From assembly GCF_002939475.1 (NCBI RefSeq), contig NZ_PKFQ01000001.1:1240001-1304000 (forward strand): 64,000 bases of DNA. Reading direction: 5' to 3'. The DNA comes from Streptomyces cinnamoneus (lineage in GTDB: Bacteria; Actinomycetota; Actinomycetes; Streptomycetales; Streptomycetaceae). This document shows positions 11,701 to 20,600 of this stretch, piece by piece. The first letter of the stretch is position 1, and each line of letters starts with the position of its first letter. The notes under the pieces are model-generated. The model was not told the origin of the DNA. It saw only the letters and a list, made by a program, of their open reading frames with translations, and did not search any database. A program made the position numbers and the translations under genes.

Positions 11701-14700
11701 GCGACCGTCGACCTGTTCACCGAGTACCGGCGCCAGCAGGCGCTGTCGCCGTCGAGCCGCTGCAAGGCCTTTGCGGACGGCGCGGACGGCGCCGCCTTCG
11801 GTGAGGGGGTGGGCATGGTGCTGCTGGAGCGGCTGTCCGACGCACACCGCAACGGCCACCATGTCCTCGCGGTCATACGCGGCTCCGCCGTCAACCAGGA
11901 CGGCGCCTCCAACGGCCTCACCGCCCCCAACGGGCCGTCTCAGGAACGCGTCATCCACGCCGCCCTCACCAACGCCCGCCTCACCCCCGCCGACGTCGAC
12001 GCCGTCGAAGCCCACGGCACCGGCACCCGCCTCGGCGACCCCATCGAAGCACAGGCACTCCTCGCCACCTACGGCCAGAACCGCCCCACCGACCACCCCC
12101 TGTGGCTCGGCTCCCTCAAGTCCAACATCGGCCACGCACAGGCCGCCGCCGGCATCGGCGGCGTCATCAAGATGGTCGAGGCCATGCGCCACGGCACCCT
12201 CCCCCGCACCCTCCACGTCGACCAGCCCACCACGCAGGTGGACTGGTCCGCGGGCGCGGTGGAGGTGCTCACCGAGGCCCGGCCCTGGCCCGAGACCGGC
12301 CGCCCCCGCCGCGCCGCCGTCTCCTCCTTCGGCGTCAGCGGCACCAACGCCCACCTCATCCTCGAACACACACCCGAGGAGGAGACCGCCGCGCCGGCGG
12401 AGGCCGACCGGGACGGCAGCCCCGTCCCCCTCGTGCTGTCGGCCCGGACCGCGACCGGACTGCGCGACCAGGCCGCACGCCTGCACACCCACCTCACCGA
12501 ACGGCCCGCGGCGCGGCTCACGGACGTCGCCCACGCACTGGCCACGTCCCGGACCCACTTCGAACACCGGGCCGTGATCCCGGCCGGGGACCGGGACGAG
12601 GCCGTCGGAGGGCTCGAAGCGCTGGCGACCGACGGCGAGTTCCCCGGCCTGCTGCGCGCGAGGGCGGCGGACGGCCAGAAGGTGGTGTTCGTCTTCCCGG
12701 GCCAGGGCGCGTACTGGCCCGCGATGGCCGCCGAACTGCTGCGCACGTCACCGGTGTTCGCGGAGAAGGCGGGTGAGTGCGCCGCCGCGCTGGAGGCCCA
12801 CCTGGACTGGTCGGTGCTCGACGTCCTGTCCGGGGCCGTGGAGGCGCCGCCCGCACACCGGTCGGACATGATCCAGCCGCTGCTGTTCGCGGTCACCGTC
12901 TCCCTCGCCGCCCTGTGGCGCTCGTACGGCGTGGAGCCGTCGGCCGTGGTGGGCCACTCGCAGGGCGAGGTGGCGGCGGCACACGTCGCGGGCGCCCTGT
13001 CCCTGGAGGACGCCGCCCGTGTGGTGGCCCTGCGCAGCCGGGCCCTGCTGAGCCTGGTCGGGCACGGCGGGATGGCGGCCGTGGCGGAGCCCCGGGAGGA
13101 GCTGGAGGCCCGGCTGGAGCGGTGGCGGGGCAGGTTGTCCGTCGCCGCCGTGAACTCCCCCCGGTCGGCGACGGTGACCGGCTCGTCGGACGCCCTGGAC
13201 GAGCTGCTGGAGGAGCTGGAGGCCGCGGGCGTCCGCGCCCGGCGCATCCGCGGCGCCGACGGGGCCGGCCACTCCGCCCAGGTGGACACTCTGCGCGCGC
13301 ACCTGCTGGACGTGCTGGCGCCGGTGACTCCGCACCCGTCGGCCGTCCCCTTCTACTCCACCGTGTACGGCGAGCCGGTCGACACCGCCGGCCTGGACGC
13401 CGAGTACTGGTTCCTCAACGCGCGCCGGCCCGTGGAGTTCGAGCGGACCACGCGCGCGCTGACGGCCGCCGGGTTCCGTACGTTCGTCGAGGTCAGCCCG
13501 CACCCGTTGCTCAGCACGCCGCTGCAGGAGTCCGCCGACGACGTCGACGTCGCCGTGGTGGGCTCGCTGCGGCGCGACGAGGGCGGCCCGGAGCGGTTCC
13601 TGGCGTCGGTGGCGGAGGCCCACGCCCGGGGCGTCCGCCTGGACTGGTCCGCGGTGTTCGCGGGCCAGGACGCCCGGTGGACGGACCTGCCGACGTACGC
13701 GTTCGAGCGGACGCACCTGTGGCTGCACGACGGGGAGCCGGCCGGCGACGTGGCCTCCGTGGGTCTCGACCCGGCCGGCCACCCCTTGCTGGGAGCGGGC
13801 GTCGAGCTGCCGGACACCGGCGGGTACCTGTTCACCGGCCGGCTGTCGCTGCGCGGCCACCCGTGGCTGGCCGACCACGGCAGTCCGGACGTGGCGCTCC
13901 TGGCCGGCACCGCCTTCGTGGAGCTGGCGCTGCGCGCGGCGGAGCGGACGGGCTGCTCGGGCGTCGAGGAACTGACGCTGCACCAGCCACTGTTGCTGCC
14001 CGAGCAGGACGCCGTGCGGCTGCGTGTCGTCGTCGGCGGCGCCGACGACGCCGGCCGCCGCCCGGTGAGCGTGTACGCGCGCGTCGAGGGCACCCCCGCC
14101 GACGTGCCGTGGACGAAGCACGCGGACGGCGTCCTCGGCCGCGACGGGCACGGCCGGCCGCTCGACCTGACCGCATGGCCTCCGCAGGGCGCACGCCCGG
14201 TGGACGTCGAGGGGCTGTACGAGCGGTTCGCCGACGGCGGCATCGTGTACGGCCCGTCGTTCCGCGGGCTGCGGGCCGTGTGGCGGCGCGGCGACGAGAT
14301 GTTCGCCGAGGTCCGGCTGCCGCAGGAGGAGCGCGACTCCTCGGACCGGTACGGGCTGCACCCGGCCCTGTTCGACGCGGCGCTGCACACCCTGGGGCTC
14401 GGTGCCCCGGTGCCGGGGGCGGGCGAAGGCCGCAACCTGCTGCCGTTCGCCTGGCGCGGCATCGCCCTGCACGCCACCGGCGCGGCCGGCCTGCGGGTGC
14501 GCGTCGCCCCCGATGGCGAGGGCGGGGTGTCGGTGCACGCGGCCGACGAGGCGGGCGGCCCCGTGCTGTCCGTGGACTCCCTGGTGCTGCGCCCGGCCTC
14601 CGCCGAGCTGCTGCGCCCCGGCGGGGACGCCCTGCACGACTCGCTGTTCCGGCTCACCTGGACGCCGGTCGCCCCGGCGGAGGCGGACGAGGAGGCGGGC

Positions 14701-17523
14701 TGGGCCGTGGCCGGCCCGGACTCCTGGGGGCTCGCCGAAGCGCTGCGGGCCGCGGGCACCCCGGTCGCCGGCCACGCCGACGGGCGGGCGCTCGCCGAAG
14801 CGGTGGCCGCCGGCGAGGCCGTCCCCGACGTGGTGCTGGTCCCCTTCCCGGCCGGCCCGGACGACGGCGACGACGTCGCGGGCACGGCCCTGGAGATGAC
14901 CGGCCGGGCCCTGGCACTGGCCCAGGAGTGGCTGTCCGGCGAACGGTTCGCCGACTCCCGCCTGGTGGTCGTCACACGGGGCGCGGTCGCCACGGCGCCG
15001 GGCGAACCGGCGCCCGATCCGGTGCTCGCCCCCGTCTGGGGCCTGCTGCGCTCCGCCCAGTCGGAGAACCCCGGCCGGATCGTCCTCGTCGACCTGGACG
15101 CCGACGGCTCCTCACACCGCGCGCTGCCCGGGGCCCTGGCCACCGGCGAACCCCAGCTGGCGATCCGCGCCGGCAGGCCGCTGGCGTTCCGGCTCGCCCG
15201 CGCCGCGACCTCCACCGCCCTCACACTGCCGTCGGACACCGCGTCGTGGCGGCTGACGCCGTCCGCCGACGGCACCCTGGAGGAGCTGTCCCTCGGGAAC
15301 GGCCCCGACACGGGCACGCCCCTCGCCGACGGCGAGGTGCGCGTCGCGGTCCGGGCGGCGGGCCTGAACTTCCGCGACGCGCTCATCGCCCTGGACATGT
15401 ACCCCGGAGGTGACGCGCGGCTCGGCAGCGAAGGCGCCGGCATCGTGCTGGAGACCGGCCCCGGCGTCACCGCCCTGCGGCCCGGCGACCGGGTCATGGG
15501 CCTGCTGCCCGGATCGTTCGCCTCCACCGCGATCGCCGACCAGCGCACGCTCGTCCGCATCCCCGAGGGCTGGTCCTACGTCAAGGCCGCGTCCGTCCCC
15601 CTGGTCTTCCTGACCGCCTACTACGGCCTGGTCGACCTCGCCGGGCTGCGCGCCGGCGAGTCCGTACTCGTCCACGCCGCGGCGGGCGGCGTGGGCATGG
15701 CGGCGACCCAACTGGCCCGCCACCTGGGGGCCGAGGTGTACGGCACGGCGAGCCGGGGCAAGTGGGACGCGCTGCGGGACCTGGGCTTCGACGACGACCA
15801 CCTCGGCAGCTCGCGCGACCCGGGCTTCGAGCCCCGGCTGCGGGCCGCCACCGGCGGTCGCGGAGTGGACGTGGTCCTCAACTCCCTGACCGGCGAGCTG
15901 GTGGACGCCTCCCTGCACCTGCTGGGCCCGGGTGGCCGGTTCCTGGAGATGGGCCGGGCCGACCTGCGGGATCCCGCGGCGGTGGCCGCCGGCCACGACG
16001 GCGTGCGCTACCAGGCCTACGACCTGAGCGAGGCCGGCATGGACCGCATCCACGAGATGCTCATCCACGTCGTGGACCTGCTCGAACGCGGCGTCCTGAC
16101 GCCCCTGCCGGTGCGGGCGTGGGACCTCCGCCATGCGAAGGACGCCTTCCGGTTCCTCAGCCAGGCGCGGCACGTCGGCAAGATGGTCCTCACCGTGCCG
16201 AGGCGCCTCGACCCGAGCGGCACCGTGCTGATCACCGGTGGCACCGGCACCCTCGGCGGCCTGGTCGCCCGGCACCTGGTGACGCGGCACGGCGCCCGGC
16301 ACCTGGTCCTCGCCGGCAGGCGCGGCGCGGACGCCCCGGGCGTCGCCGCGCTGGCCGCGGAGCTCGCCGGGCACGGCGCGGAACTCACCCTCGCGGCATG
16401 CGACGTGAGCGACCGCGGCGACGTCGCCAAGCTACTGGCCGGCATTCCGGACGGCAGGCCGCTGACGGCGGTCGTGCACGCCGCGGGCGCCCTCGACGAC
16501 GGGGTGATCGACACGCTCACGCCCGACCGTCTCGACCGGGTGTGGTACCCGAAGGCGGAAGCGGCGGTGCACCTGCACGAGCTGACGCGTGACAGCGACC
16601 TGTCGGCCTTCGTCCTCTTCTCCTCCTCCGCCGGCACCTTCGGCGGCCCGGGACAGGGCAACTACGCGGCGGCCAACGCCTTCCTCGACGCGTTCGCGCA
16701 GGCCCGGCGGGCGGCCGGCCTGCCGGCGACCTCCCTCGCCTGGGGCCTGTGGGAGGAACGCAGCGAGGGCACGGCAGCGCTGGACGACACGGACCTCACC
16801 CGGATCGGCCGGGGCGGCATGGCCCCCCTGCCGACCGACGAGGCCCTGGCCCTCTTCGACACGGGCACCGACCACGCCGACGCCGTCCTGCTGACGGCCC
16901 GCCTCCACCTCGCCCCGCTCCGGGAACAGCCCCTCGAATCGGTGCCCCCGGCGCTGCGCGGACTGGTCCGGGGACGGCTCCGGGCCGCGGCGGGGGCACA
17001 GGCGTCCGAGGGCGGCGGCACCCTGGCGGACAGCCTCGCCGGCCTGCCGGCGCACAAGCAGCACGGCGTCCTGCTGCAGCTCGTGCTCCGGCACGTGGCC
17101 GCCGTGCTCGGCCACGACTCGCCGGACACGGTGCCGGCGGACAGGTCGTTCAAGGAGCAGGGCTTCGACTCGCTCACGGCAGTCGAACTGCGCAACCGCC
17201 TGGCGACCGCCGTCGACCTGCGCATGCCGGCCACGCTGGTCTTCGACCACCCGTCGCCGGCGGCGCTGGCCACGTATCTGCGCGACCTGCTCGTGCCGGA
17301 GGAGCCGTCGGGCGTCGAGACGGTGCTCGGCGAACTCGACCGGCTGGCGACGGAGCTCGACGCCTTCGCCGAGGACGACGAGGCCCGCGACGCCATCGCC
17401 GTCCGGCTCCAGGCCCTCACGGCCAGGTGGAACGCGACGGACACGGCTACGGCCACGGAGGACGCCCTTGAGTCGGCGACGGACGACGAGCTCTTCGACA
17501 TGGTCGACAAGCACCTCGGGTGA
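5746..17523 (+). CDS. Modular type I polyketide synthase PKS2, two reducing modules
   Basis: About 3925 residues. The ATG at 5746 gives a normal-length coiled-coil docking helix (about 35 residues) before the first KS; GTG 5716 or ATG 5719, which overlap the PKS1 stop, are alternatives. Module A: KS (about 35-459), AT (565-862; GHSQGE and YASH, predicting methylmalonyl-CoA), DH (925-1202; intact H-x3-G-x4-P and DAALH), KR (1407-1600; LDD, B1 type), ACP. Module B: KS (1787-2209), AT (2312-2616; GHSQGE but GAGH in place of YASH, a larger or unusual extender), DH (2674-2952; His and Asp kept, but Gly and Pro of the His motif are Asp and Ala), ER (3170-3485; HAAAGGVG NADPH loop, Tyr in LDMYPG), KR (3491-3682), ACP, and a C-terminal helical docking region ending DELFDMVDKHLG. 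Expected output is an alpha-methyl enoyl unit, then a fully reduced alpha-branched unit if DH2 works. Confidence 0.95.
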   Translation: MTNTSGEAVVEALRDSLKEIARLRKQNERLATAREPVAIVATSCRFPGGVRTPEELWRMLAAGEDAVSGFPADRGWDLDALYDTDAGRSGTSYVRHGCFLHDVADFDAGFFGISPREATAMDPQQRLLLETSWEAFERAGIDPAGLRGSRTGVFVGSNGQEYGQIAEKAPNDELEGHVGTGSAASVASGRIAYSFGLEGPAITVDTACSSSLVALHLAVRALRDGECDLALAGGVRVLATPAPFVELSRQGALSPDGRCKAFAAGADGAGWAEGAGMLLVERLADARRLGHPVLAVVRGSAVNQDGASSGLTAPNGPAQQRVIRQALAGAGLTAADVDAVEAHGTGTRLGDPIEAQALLATYGQDRPTDHPLWLGSVKSNIGHTQAAAGVAGVIKMVEAMRHGLLPATLHVDRPTPHVDWSAGAVKLLSEPVPWRSDGRPRRAGVSSFGISGTNAHVILEEAPESEDGPAGDTGGRPAGLALSPLSARTEAALRAQAARLRQAVDADPGLAVHDVAHSLATGRTVFEQRAVVLADSRDGLLEGLAALAGDRPLPTVVQGAAEGDHRAVFVFPGQGSQWAGMAVGLLAESPVFAARMQECARALAPHVDWSLTDVLHDAGALERVDVVQPALWAVMVSLAALWRSYGVEPAAVVGHSQGEIAAACVAGGLSLEDGALVVALRSKALTALSGQGGMVSVALGEEEVRRRVRRWGERLSVAAVNGPHATVVSGAPDALEELRADCESAGVRARRIPVDYASHSAQVELIREELLALLAPVAPRTGSVAFFSTVTGETVDTATLDAGYWYRNLRETVRFGDAVLTLAGQGHEVFVEASPHPVLQAAIQEASDEVPGASLAVVGSLRRDAGGLDRFLTSVAEAHVRGVEVDRAAVFGGPGARRVDLPTYAFERRRHWAEAGPATGDVSAAGLEPAGHPLLGAAVPLPGSGGVLFTGRLSARTHPWLADHVVAGSVLLPGTAFVELALRAGEEAGCGRLDELTLAAPLVLDEEAATCVQVAVDGADEDGRRPLAVYARSADAGDEEEWTCHATGVLSPVTGHDRAAAAETSAWPPADAGPVALDGLYDRIAGTGIEYGPVFRGLRAAWRRGDEVFAEVRLPEEEHAAAARFGLHPALLDAALHAVGLGAVRDAGDGLLPFLFSGVRLHAVGSTALRVHLAPAGTDAVRLTVTDGSGLPVATVDSLVLRPVPHEKLRSRGGPRDALFRLDWPEFEPPAPGEPTAVVLGDDHLGLAGVLGLPSHPDVAALAEAAGTAPPDLAVVSFPGAGERLAESARAATARALELLQAWLADERLAGTRLAVVTRGAVAVRDGEDVPGLAAAPVRGLVRSAQAEHPGRFALVDLDGHDASPHALLAAALSDEPQTAVRAGAVHVARLARAAAAADAPPVLPEPDGTVLVTGGTGLLGGFVARHLVSAHGARHLLLVGRRGEAAPGMSELVAELRESGASVTVAACDVTDRAALTAVLAAVPAAHPLTAVVHAAGVLDDGVLTSLTPERLDAVLRPKVDAVLLLHELTREAPLSAFVLFSSATSTFGGQGQADYAAANAFLDALAQARRAAGLPARSLAWGLWEQRSEMSAHVGTADLARMGRAGALTLGREDGLALFDAALSVDEALLVPARVDLRGLRRSGGPVHPLLRALLPAPVRRAVTADGTDGGGSELVERLRGLPDAERRERLTELVRAHAAAVLGHAEADAVGPDRAFKDVGFDSLTAVELRNRLHAATGVRLPATLVFDHPTPVALAGFLTERVLGSAPRALAPVAAGSGAADGEPVAVVAMSCRFPGGVRSPEDLWQLVASDGDAMSAFPDDRGWDLAGLGGADGDGRGVEGGFLLDAAEFDPLFFGISPREALAMDPQQRLLLETSWEAVERAGIVPASLRGSRTGVFVGAMYQDYLLRLRNAPEEAEGYLGTGGSGSVISGRISYALGLEGPAVTVDTACSSSLVALHLAAQALRSGECELALAGGVAVMATVDLFTEYRRQQALSPSSRCKAFADGADGAAFGEGVGMVLLERLSDAHRNGHHVLAVIRGSAVNQDGASNGLTAPNGPSQERVIHAALTNARLTPADVDAVEAHGTGTRLGDPIEAQALLATYGQNRPTDHPLWLGSLKSNIGHAQAAAGIGGVIKMVEAMRHGTLPRTLHVDQPTTQVDWSAGAVEVLTEARPWPETGRPRRAAVSSFGVSGTNAHLILEHTPEEETAAPAEADRDGSPVPLVLSARTATGLRDQAARLHTHLTERPAARLTDVAHALATSRTHFEHRAVIPAGDRDEAVGGLEALATDGEFPGLLRARAADGQKVVFVFPGQGAYWPAMAAELLRTSPVFAEKAGECAAALEAHLDWSVLDVLSGAVEAPPAHRSDMIQPLLFAVTVSLAALWRSYGVEPSAVVGHSQGEVAAAHVAGALSLEDAARVVALRSRALLSLVGHGGMAAVAEPREELEARLERWRGRLSVAAVNSPRSATVTGSSDALDELLEELEAAGVRARRIRGADGAGHSAQVDTLRAHLLDVLAPVTPHPSAVPFYSTVYGEPVDTAGLDAEYWFLNARRPVEFERTTRALTAAGFRTFVEVSPHPLLSTPLQESADDVDVAVVGSLRRDEGGPERFLASVAEAHARGVRLDWSAVFAGQDARWTDLPTYAFERTHLWLHDGEPAGDVASVGLDPAGHPLLGAGVELPDTGGYLFTGRLSLRGHPWLADHGSPDVALLAGTAFVELALRAAERTGCSGVEELTLHQPLLLPEQDAVRLRVVVGGADDAGRRPVSVYARVEGTPADVPWTKHADGVLGRDGHGRPLDLTAWPPQGARPVDVEGLYERFADGGIVYGPSFRGLRAVWRRGDEMFAEVRLPQEERDSSDRYGLHPALFDAALHTLGLGAPVPGAGEGRNLLPFAWRGIALHATGAAGLRVRVAPDGEGGVSVHAADEAGGPVLSVDSLVLRPASAELLRPGGDALHDSLFRLTWTPVAPAEADEEAGWAVAGPDSWGLAEALRAAGTPVAGHADGRALAEAVAAGEAVPDVVLVPFPAGPDDGDDVAGTALEMTGRALALAQEWLSGERFADSRLVVVTRGAVATAPGEPAPDPVLAPVWGLLRSAQSENPGRIVLVDLDADGSSHRALPGALATGEPQLAIRAGRPLAFRLARAATSTALTLPSDTASWRLTPSADGTLEELSLGNGPDTGTPLADGEVRVAVRAAGLNFRDALIALDMYPGGDARLGSEGAGIVLETGPGVTALRPGDRVMGLLPGSFASTAIADQRTLVRIPEGWSYVKAASVPLVFLTAYYGLVDLAGLRAGESVLVHAAAGGVGMAATQLARHLGAEVYGTASRGKWDALRDLGFDDDHLGSSRDPGFEPRLRAATGGRGVDVVLNSLTGELVDASLHLLGPGGRFLEMGRADLRDPAAVAAGHDGVRYQAYDLSEAGMDRIHEMLIHVVDLLERGVLTPLPVRAWDLRHAKDAFRFLSQARHVGKMVLTVPRRLDPSGTVLITGGTGTLGGLVARHLVTRHGARHLVLAGRRGADAPGVAALAAELAGHGAELTLAACDVSDRGDVAKLLAGIPDGRPLTAVVHAAGALDDGVIDTLTPDRLDRVWYPKAEAAVHLHELTRDSDLSAFVLFSSSAGTFGGPGQGNYAAANAFLDAFAQARRAAGLPATSLAWGLWEERSEGTAALDDTDLTRIGRGGMAPLPTDEALALFDTGTDHADAVLLTARLHLAPLREQPLESVPPALRGLVRGRLRAAAGAQASEGGGTLADSLAGLPAHKQHGVLLQLVLRHVAAVLGHDSPDTVPADRSFKEQGFDSLTAVELRNRLATAVDLRMPATLVFDHPSPAALATYLRDLLVPEEPSGVETVLGELDRLATELDAFAEDDEARDAIAVRLQALTARWNATDTATATEDALESATDDELFDMVDKHLG
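6745..6938 (+). repeat. KS patch identical to one in PKS1
   Basis: Partner of the 2078-2271 repeat. Identity ends abruptly at a single wobble difference (GAA versus GAG) and the sequences then diverge, as expected for a conversion tract end. Confidence 0.85.
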
Positions 17524-17540
17524 CGGGCCGGGCGGCTCGG

Positions 17541-17590
17541 CGCCCTAGGGCGGGCATGACGGCAAGACGGAATGACGGAATGACGGAATG
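17541..17590. repeat. Palindrome and 8-bp tandem repeat in PKS2-PKS3 spacer
   Basis: The 140-base spacer between PKS2 and PKS3 contains a perfect palindrome CGCCCTAGGGCG (17541-17552) and then three exact copies of ACGGAATG (17567-17590), followed by a degenerate fourth. The spacer is long for otherwise coupled PKS genes. The palindrome shares CTAGGG with the elements at 34402-34434. Function unknown. Confidence 0.6.
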
Positions 17591-17663
17591 ACGGCAAGAA
17601 CAGCAGGCGCGGTAGGCACGGCAGGCACGCACGGTAGCGAGATGTGAGGAAGATGAGGTCCAC

Positions 17664-20600
17664 GTGACAAACGAGGAGAAGCTCCGGAGCTACCTCAAGC
17701 GCGCCATCGCCGACTCCCAAAAGGCCAACCAGCGGCTGCAGGAGGTCGAGAGCCGGCGTCACGAGCCGATCGCCGTCGTGGGCATGAGCTGCCGCTTCCC
17801 GGGCGGCGTCACCTCGCCGGAGGAGCTGTGGCAGCTGGTGGCCGACGGCACCGACGCCGTGTCCGGCTTCCCCACCGACCGCGGCTGGGACCTGGGGGCG
17901 CTGTACGAGCCGGACCCTGAGCAGGAGGCCGAAGAGCAGGGCGCGGAAGCAGAAGCGGAAGCGGACGCCGAAGCGGTTGCCGGAGGGCGGGTGAGCGAGG
18001 GCGGCTTCCTGGAGAACGTCGCCGGTTTCGACGCGGAGTTCTTCGGCATCAACCCGCGCGAGGCGTTGTCGATGGACCCGCAGCAGCGGCTGCTGCTGGA
18101 GACCTCGTGGGAGGCCTTCGAGCGGGCCGGCATCGACCCGACGGCCATGCGGGGCGAGCCGGTCGGCGTCTACGCCGGCACCAGCGGCCAGGACCACACC
18201 TTGCTGGCGGCGCACGGCGACGCCGGCTACCTGGTCACGGGCAACTCGGCCAGCGTGCTCTCGGGGCGCATCTCCTACACGCTGGGTCTGGAAGGCCCCG
18301 CGGTCACGGTGGACACGGCGTGCTCGTCCTCACTGGTGGCCCTGCACTTAGCGGTACAGGCCCTGCGCAACGAGGAGTGCGGGCTCGCTCTGGCCGGTGG
18401 CGCCACCGTGCTGTGCACGGGCGCGGGACTGGTGTCGTTCGGCCGGCAGGGCGGCCTGGCGGCGGACGGCCGGTCCAAGGCCTTCTCCGAGGCGGCCGAC
18501 GGCTTCGGGGTGGCCGAGGGTGTGGGGGTGTTGTTGCTGGAGCGGTTGTCGGACGCGCGGCGCAACGGCCGGCGGATCCTGGCGGTCGTGCGGGGGTCGG
18601 CGGTCAACCAGGACGGCGCGAGCAACGGCCTGACGGCACCGAACGGCCCCTCGCAGGAACGAGTGATCCGAGCGGCACTGGCAAACGCACGCCTGACCCC
18701 GAACGATGTGGACGCGGTCGAAGCCCACGGAACAGGCACACGACTGGGCGACCCCATCGAGGCACAAGCCCTCCTGGCCACCTACGGACAAGGACGGCCG
18801 GAGGACCGGCCCCTGTGGCTGGGCTCGCTCAAGTCCAACATCGGCCACGCCCAAGCCGCAGCAGGCGTCGGCGGCGTCATCAAAATGATCCAGGCCATGC
18901 GCCACGGCACCCTGCCACCCACCCTCCACGTCGACGAACCGAACAGCGAGGTGGACTGGTCGGCCGGCGGGGTTCGGCTGCTGACGGAGACGTGCGGCTG
19001 GCCGGAGGTCGAGCGTCCGCGGCGGGTGGGTGTGTCGTCGTTCGGGATCAGCGGAACCAACGCCCACGTCATCCTGGAACAGGCACCACCAGAGACAGTG
19101 GAGGAGCAGGCGCCCGCCACTGGGCAGAGCGACGTGGTCGTGCCCTGGGTCGTCTCGGGCAAGACCGAAGCAGCCGTCGACGAACAGCTCGCACGGCTAC
19201 GCCAATGGGCCCAGCAACGGCCGGACGCCCGGCCAGTCGACGTCGCCCACGCCTTGGCCACGAGTCGCACGCACTTCGAATACCGGGCCGCGGTCGTAGG
19301 CCGAACCCACGAAGAACTTGTCACCGCGCTGGCCTCGCCCGCATCGGTCTTACGAGGCCGGCGACAAGGCCGCGAACTGGCGGTCCTCTTCGCGGGACAG
19401 GGCTCACAACGCCCCGGCATGGGACGCGAACTCCACGCCACCTACCCAGCCTTCGCCGACGCCTTCGACGCCATCCGCACCGAACTCGACCAACACCTAG
19501 ACCTGCCACTCACCCACATCATGTGGCACGACACCACCGGCCTACTCCACCAAACCGCCTATACCCAGGCCGCGCTCTTCGCCCTCGAAACAGCCCAATA
19601 CAGGCTCATAGAAAGCTGGGTACTACGGCCAGAGGCACTGCTCGGGCACTCGATCGGGGAACTCACCGCAGCCCACGTCGCCGGCATCTGGTCTCTCGAA
19701 GACGCCTGCACCCTGGTCGCCGCACGCGGACGCCTCATGCAAACCCTCCCCACCAGCGGCACCATGACCGCCCTCCAAGCCACAGAAAACGAAATCGCTC
19801 CTCTTCTCAACGAGCGAGTGAGCCTGGCAGCCATCAACGGCCCCTCATCCGTCGTCATCTCCGGCGACAAAGACGCCGTCGACACCATCGCAACAACCGT
19901 CACCAACTGGGGCCGCAAAACCAAGAAACTCCACGTCAGCCACGCCTTCCACTCCCCCCACATGGACCCCATACTCGACGAATTCCAAACCATCGCCGAG
20001 TCCCTCACCTACCACCCACCCCAGCTGACCATCATCTCCAACCTCACCGGCCCACCCACCACCACCGACACCCCCCCCCCCACCCACCGGACCCACCACA
20101 TCCCCCAACCCGTCCCCTACAACAACGGCCCCACCCACCTCACCACCCACACCCCCCTCGAACTCGGCCCCGACAGCACCCTCACCGCCCTCACCCAACA
20201 AACCCACCCCCACACCACCGCCACCCCCCTCCTCCGCAAAAACCACCCCGACCCCCACACCACCATCACCGCCCTCACCCACCTCCACACCACCGGCACC
20301 ACCCCCAACTGGAACACCCTCCTCCCCACCACCCACCCCACCCACGACCTCCCCACCTACCCCTTCCAACACCACCACTACTGGCTCGACCCCAGCAATC
20401 ACGGCTCCAGCACCGGGCACCACCCCGCACCGGAGTCTCCTCGTCCCGTCGCCAGCATCGTGCGCCAGCTGACCGAGCTGCCCGAGCGCGAAAGGGAGCG
20501 CTTCCTTCTCGACCTGGTCAAGGGCCATGCCGTCACCGTGCTCGGCCACGTACCGGAGTACGGCCTCGAAGCGGACCAGACTTTTCGCGACCTCGGATTC

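Noticed and set aside
20071..20090. C homopolymer run as a programmed frameshift site
   Set aside because: The PKS3 frame continues unbroken through the run and the parallel repeat copy has no indel here; substitutions explain the run.
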